Assembly (NCBI RefSeq): GCF_932526225.1 | Contig: NC_064044.1 | Span: forward strand, 3,105,001 to 3,169,000 | Direction of reading: 5' to 3' | Origin: Nematostella vectensis | Lineage: Eukaryota; Cnidaria; Anthozoa; Actiniaria; Edwardsiidae | DNA length: 64,000 nt | In this document: piece by piece, positions 59,427-64,000 of the stretch | Numbering within the stretch: the stretch's first letter is position 1 | How the letters are laid out: every line of letters begins with the position of its first letter | Position numbers and translations under genes: made by a program | Notes under the pieces: model-generated | The model's database searches: none | What the model was told of the DNA's origin: nothing | What the model saw: the letters and a program-made list of their open reading frames with translations, nothing else

Positions 59427-61104
59427 CTGAGACTGATGGTTTAGGCACAGTACTGGTGATGGTATAGTGGTCTGAGACTGATGTATTTGCACAGTACTGG
59501 TGATGGTATAGTGGTCTGAGACTGATGTATTTACACAGTACTGGTGGTGGTATAGTGGTCTGAGACTGATGTATTTACACAGTACTGGTGGTGGTATAGT
59601 GGTCTGAGACTGATGTATTTACACAGTACTGGTGGTGGTATAGTGGTCTGAGACTGATGTATTTACACAGTACTGGTGATGGTATAGTGGTCTGAGACTG
59701 ATGTATTTGCACAGTTCTGGTGATGGTATAGTGGTCTGAGACTGATGTATTTGCACAGTACTGGTGATGGTATAGTGGTCTGAGACTGATGTATTTGCAC
59801 AGTACTGGTGATGGTATAGTGGTCTGAGACTGATGTATTTGCATAGTACTGGTGGTGGTATAGTGGTCTGAGACTGATGTATTTGCACAGTACTGGTGAT
59901 GGTATAGTGGTCTGAGACTGATGTATTTGCACAGTACTGGTGATAGTATAGTGGTCTGAGACTGATGTATTTGCACAGTACTGGTGATGGTATAGTGGTC
60001 TGAGACTGATGTATTTGCATAGTACTGGTGGTGGTATAGTGGTCTGAGACTGATGTATTTACACAGTACTGGTGATGGTATAGTGGTCTGAGACTGATGT
60101 ATTTGCACAGTACTGGTGATGGTATAGTGGTCTGAGACTGATGTATTTGCACAGTACTGGTGATGGTATAGTGGTCTGAGACTGATGTATTTACACAGTT
60201 CTGGTGATGGTATAGTGGTCTGAGACTGACGTATTTACACAGTACTGGTGATGGTATAGTGGTCTGAGACTGATGTGTTTACACAGTACTGGTGATGGTA
60301 TAGTGGTCTGAGACTGATGTATTTGCACAGTTCTGGTGATGGTATAGTGGTCTGAGACTGATGTATTTGCACAGTACTGGTGATGGTATAGTGGTCTGAG
60401 ACTGACGTATTTACACAGTACTGGTGATGGTTTAGTGGTCTGAGACTGATGTATTTGCACAGTACTGGTGATGGTATAGTGTTCTGAGACTGATGTATTT
60501 ACACAGTACTGGTGATGGTATAGTGGTCTGAGACTGATGTATTTGCACAGTACTGGTGATGGTATAGTGGTCTGAGACTGATGTATTTGCACAGTACTGG
60601 TGATGGTATAGTGGTCTGAGACTGATGTATTTGCACAGTACTGGTGATGGTATAGTGGTCTGAGACTGATGTATTTACACAGTACTGGTGGTGGTATAGT
60701 GGTCTGAGACTGATGTATTTACACAGTACTGGTGATGGTATAGTGGTCTGAGACTGATGTATTTGCACAGTACTGGTGATGGTATAGTGGTCTGAGACTG
60801 ATGTATTTGCACAGTACTGGTGGTGGTATAGTGGTCTTAGACTGATGTATTTACACAGTACTGGTGATGGTATAGTGGTCTGAGACTGATGTATTTGCAC
60901 AGTACTGGTGATGGTATAGTGGTCTTAGACTGATGTATTTGCACAGTACTGGTGGTGGTATAGTGGTCTGAGACTGATGTATTTACACAGTTCTGGTGAT
61001 GGTATAGTGGTCTGAGACTGATGTATTTGCACAGTACTGGTGGTGGTATAGTGGTCTGAGACTGATGCATTTTCACAGTATTGGTGATGGTATAGTGGTC
61101 TGAA
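59427..61104. repeat. 44-bp minisatellite, about 38 units
   Basis: The unit is GTACTGGTGATGGTATAGTG plus GTCTGAGACTGATGTATTTA and CACA. Variants are GATGGT/GGTGGT, TTTACAC/TTTGCAC and GTACTGG/GTTCTGG. Since 44 is not a multiple of 3, minus-strand frames rotate through all phases every 132 nt and stay open over long stretches. I see no start context or composition arguing for a protein. Confidence 0.96.
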
Positions 61105-62002
61105 ACAGTGTGGTAAATAGGTCCAAATGGTATGGGTGGGGCGATGATTTAATCTTATTAAATAGTTCATTTTAGAGAAGAGCCAGATAAATCATAGCAA
61201 AGAAGGAGTTCTAGACGAGTACTTTAGTTGTGTACTATACCAGGCAAACAAAGCTTTTTATAGTATCTTGTTTTTAATAACTATGTTGGATTACAAAATA
61301 TGTAATAAAATATTACCAGCTAATTTTGGCGAGATGTATAACAGTATATATATGTCCTTCATGATGTATGTAATTCTCTATATTACTAACTCTTTATTTG
61401 CGTCATTTCCAATTTTTTAACTATATCTAGGATAACCTTTTTTCTGTATTTACTCTCCTCTGTCGAGAAAACAAATAATGCAGTGCAAGGGAAGTGCTCA
61501 GAAAAAGGCCGGCTTCCCAGCAGCCTCTGCGCACATGCCTTTGACCCATACGCTATTCCCAGGTCTGGGTACGGTACTGATTCTAACCCTAATTATACCC
61601 CTGCACCTGTATGTACAAGTATTGGGGCCTAACAACTCTAAGCACACATGTATTCCACATCATTCATGTTCATTATATTAAACTCTATGATCGAACTATT
61701 GCATGAAGACCCCATACTATGGTAGCTTCAAATATCCATCCCTCTTTTCACGAATCAACCTTTGAGATTTCTAGAATCTATTTAACCCTAATCCTAACCC
61801 TTTTTTATTCAGCATGTTATGTATTTTATTTACGGATCTTAGGTTCTTGAATAAGGCTCTGCCTACAAGAATACCCGGGTAGCATGGGACACTCAATCGA
61901 GATCTTTTTCCAGAAAAGTGTTTGCAGTCCAGCCTCTATTCGGGTAGCCTGTGGTTTCGGGTTCCCTGCGGTAAGTGATGTGACGTCACTCTCCCCAGCT
62001 CC
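61105..62002. other. Intergenic sequence / 3' flank of the minus-strand gene
   Basis: No gene seen. TTTATT (AATAAA on the minus strand) occurs near 61804 and 61829 and may serve the gene ending at 62003. Short CCCTAA-like stretches at about 61583 and 61785 are too few to call a telomeric repeat. Confidence 0.4.
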
Positions 62003-64000
62003 TCACACCTCTTTTCCCTCGAACGCAGCAATAAGCCTCATCACCCTTTCTCTACCTAACGCCACCGAGCGATCCTCATCCGGGCTACCGTCATGAATTA
62101 CATCCATAAGCGCATGCCCGTTACCATCCGCTGACTCGCTACGCGGGCTTTCTGACTTCGGCTCTTTGACTTGTGGTACCCTTGCTGGTACGCTGGTCAT
62201 TGTACGGGGTTTTGCCTCGGGTCTTTTCAAGACTTCATCTCCCGTATAGACTGGCCGCCCCTGTGGTTTTGGTTTAAAGCCCGCGTTGCCGACAGTGTTA
62301 CCTTCCAAGCGCTTGATAATATCGCTCGGTTTTGGTACCGCAACTTCGTCATCCGAGTCAGACCTCGCGCCACTTTTTATCGCATCGGGTCCAGCTCCTT
62401 TGATTGCACCCGCCTTTCTCAAGTTCTCTTCTTGTGGCTTAACTAAAGCGTCGCTTCCTTGTCCACATATCCCACTTCGATCCTTCGCCTTCCTTTCTCT
62501 CTCGCTCTCCTCCGCCGACCTGACGAACTCCTTCACGCGAAAACTTTGCTGGGGGTACCCGTCATCCTTTTCGCCCTCAAATACCTTCACTTGTGCGCCT
62601 CCGAAATCGAATTTTGGCCCCGCATGCGCAATGTGATCATAATTTTCTTGAATTGTTACGTCATCCTTTGTCTTTTCTTCATCCTCTTCCACTAAATCGT
62701 TCCCCTCGATGTCCAACTTATCATTGATGATTTCTGTGGGCGTAAAGTCAAAGCGAACTGTTTTAGGCGATTCTCTAGATCTTTTCGTTTTACTCAACTC
62801 GAAAGGCTCCTTTGTCGCTTCCCCTGCGTCTACCTCCTCAGCGCTTTCTTTCTCAAAATTTATCTCTTTTGCCTTTATTCCTTTTATATCGTTTGCTCCC
62901 TTTACGAGCACATCGTCTTTTTCCGTCTGTGTTTTTTCGCTTCGTTCTTCATTAGGAATCAAAATCGTGACTGGTTCACCGTCTGGTGCTGAAGTTGACT
63001 CAGTGACGTCATCACCAGGATCTCTGATGTCATTATCAAACGCATAGGTAACTACAGTCCCGTTATCACTTTTATCAAGTTTACCGGTAGAATTATAGTG
63101 ACGGTCACCTCCCCCCACGCGATGGGTACTATCCAGGTAATCCAAACGTAGAAGTACTTGTTCCGGGCTTGGATTGGAGATTGGGGTAACGTTCGTAATA
63201 CTGGACGCTGATGTGTCTGCTGTCTCGCTGTACCCGAAGTGTAGAAGGTCATCGGATGGGGGTTGGATTATGAACGGCTCAGAATCATTCGTGTCATCAA
63301 ATCCTTGAAATGTTTCGCCCTTGGGGCTCCCCCCTTGGGCATACATTGGTTGTATGGCATCAAAGCTGTCATCATTGTCAAAGTCGAACGGTGTCGAGAA
63401 TGGGTCGTAAGGGGATTCGTGAAGTACTTGGGCTTCCTGTGTTGGTTGGATAGTATCGAACGGTGAGCTGACACCCATGGGTCTGTCCTCGATGTCGAAT
63501 GATGATCCAGTAGATGGATAAAAAAATGTGTCGTCCACCGTAAATGAGGCGAAAGTATTTGTTTCACGTGGCTTTACTATATGTGGGGAGTCCGCCCCTG
63601 ATGCTTTGGGCTGTGAGGAATCTGCCCATGCTATTTTTGCCTCTGGGAAATTCCCCCCTCGTACTTTAGTATTTGAAGAGACCCCTGTCAGTTCAGAGCT
63701 TGGAGAGACAACTTTTTGGGGGGCGATAAACGGGTTGCTAGCTTCCGTTTCAGGAATGTCCCCCGTGAAAGAATCCATATCGTCATTCTGAAGCTGGAAA
63801 ATCAAGTCGTTCAACCGCCCGATAGACGTATTTTCCCTATCTGACTCGTAAGATTCTTCCACGTCCAGTCTTACTTCATCGGGGCGTAACAATTCGTCAT
63901 GCTCAAACTCTAGAATTCGTTCATCTGATTCACGATTGGACACATTTGCTTCGCTGGTACACTCGGAATCTTTCCCGCTTTCTTCTGCAACGTATTTAGA
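62003..64000 (-). CDS. C-terminal exon of an unrecognised acidic, probably disordered protein (665+ aa)
   Basis: One open frame of 666 codons, including the stop, runs from the window edge to TGA at 62003-62005. No initiator Met is visible, so the gene starts beyond 64000. The sequence is rich in Asp, Glu, Ser and Pro and looks mostly unstructured. Short motifs: NPF in EASNPFIAP (about residue 89 from the edge), DPF in SPYDPFSTPFDFDNDD, PFDTIQP and SFDAIQP, and KTVRFDF, which fits the RVxF docking motif for protein phosphatase 1. NPF and DPF motifs bind EH domains and the AP-2 appendage in endocytic adaptors, but such short motifs also arise by chance. The last 25 residues (SVALGRERVMRLIAAFEGK) look helical. 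No family recognised. Confidence 0.8.
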   Translation of the reverse strand, partial: SKYVAEESGKDSECTSEANVSNRESDERILEFEHDELLRPDEVRLDVEESYESDRENTSIGRLNDLIFQLQNDDMDSFTGDIPETEASNPFIAPQKVVSPSSELTGVSSNTKVRGGNFPEAKIAWADSSQPKASGADSPHIVKPRETNTFASFTVDDTFFYPSTGSSFDIEDRPMGVSSPFDTIQPTQEAQVLHESPYDPFSTPFDFDNDDSFDAIQPMYAQGGSPKGETFQGFDDTNDSEPFIIQPPSDDLLHFGYSETADTSASSITNVTPISNPSPEQVLLRLDYLDSTHRVGGGDRHYNSTGKLDKSDNGTVVTYAFDNDIRDPGDDVTESTSAPDGEPVTILIPNEERSEKTQTEKDDVLVKGANDIKGIKAKEINFEKESAEEVDAGEATKEPFELSKTKRSRESPKTVRFDFTPTEIINDKLDIEGNDLVEEDEEKTKDDVTIQENYDHIAHAGPKFDFGGAQVKVFEGEKDDGYPQQSFRVKEFVRSAEESERERKAKDRSGICGQGSDALVKPQEENLRKAGAIKGAGPDAIKSGARSDSDDEVAVPKPSDIIKRLEGNTVGNAGFKPKPQGRPVYTGDEVLKRPEAKPRTMTSVPARVPQVKEPKSESPRSESADGNGHALMDVIHDGSPDEDRSVALGRERVMRLIAAFEGKEV

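Noticed and set aside
59575-61170. Minus-strand ORFs of 80-177 codons
   Set aside because: Products of the 44-bp tandem repeat, open in several frames at once; no sign of coding selection.
61583-61800. Interstitial telomere-like CCCTAA sequence
   Set aside because: Only a few non-contiguous degenerate copies.
63941-63945. Initiation at about 63943 for the 62003 gene
   Set aside because: The codon there is GTG, not ATG, and the frame stays open to the window edge, so the true start lies outside.

Overview
This is animal nuclear DNA. It holds intron-rich protein genes with GT-AG introns and codons split across exons, minisatellites, many short foldback elements with terminal inverted repeats, and truncated LINE retrotransposons. 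Gene content, intron density and the mobile-element mix suggest an invertebrate, most plausibly an anthozoan cnidarian (sea anemone type). That placement is inference. No operon or prokaryotic feature was seen.

Layout: (1) 1-2495 is a 35-bp minisatellite. (2) 2508-8897, minus strand, is an 11-exon TNIP/ABIN-like ubiquitin-binding coiled-coil protein of the NF-kB control family. (3) 8898-18293 is gene-poor, with foldback elements, poly-G/C tracts and a dead LINE end. (4) 18294-33248, plus strand, is a complete 21-exon prolyl endopeptidase (PREP, 713 aa) whose introns and 3' end are full of minisatellites and mobile elements. (5) 33234-35970 is a 17-bp minisatellite of exactly 161 units that starts inside the last PREP codons. 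(6) 36000-43368 is mostly non-coding, with a 5'-truncated LINE at about 41.6-43.1 kb. (7) 43369-47242, plus strand, is a four-exon RBR ubiquitin ligase of the RNF19A/B type (577 aa). (8) 51228-54965, minus strand, is ribosomal protein L19 (196 aa) with two near-identical H/ACA snoRNA-like genes in separate introns and a zinc-finger-carrying mobile element. (9) 55363-58856, plus strand, is the 60S assembly factor MRTO4 (218 aa), head to head with RPL19. (10) 59427-61104 is a 44-bp minisatellite. (11) 62003-64000, minus strand, is the last large exon of an unrecognised acidic protein that runs off the window.

The most unusual pattern is that tandem duplications repeatedly cross exon edges. In at least seven places a repeat unit contains a splice site or stop codon plus a few exon bases of the adjacent gene (TNIP exons 2 and 9; PREP exons 4, 11, 14 and the stop codon; RNF19 exon 2). 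Some units therefore look like decoy splice sites or cryptic micro-exons.

Functional links: RPL19, its intronic snoRNA candidates and MRTO4 all concern ribosome production and may share a divergent promoter region. TNIP and RNF19 both belong to ubiquitin signalling but lie about 35 kb apart with PREP between them. All splice junctions were read by eye from the sequence and checked for frame continuity.
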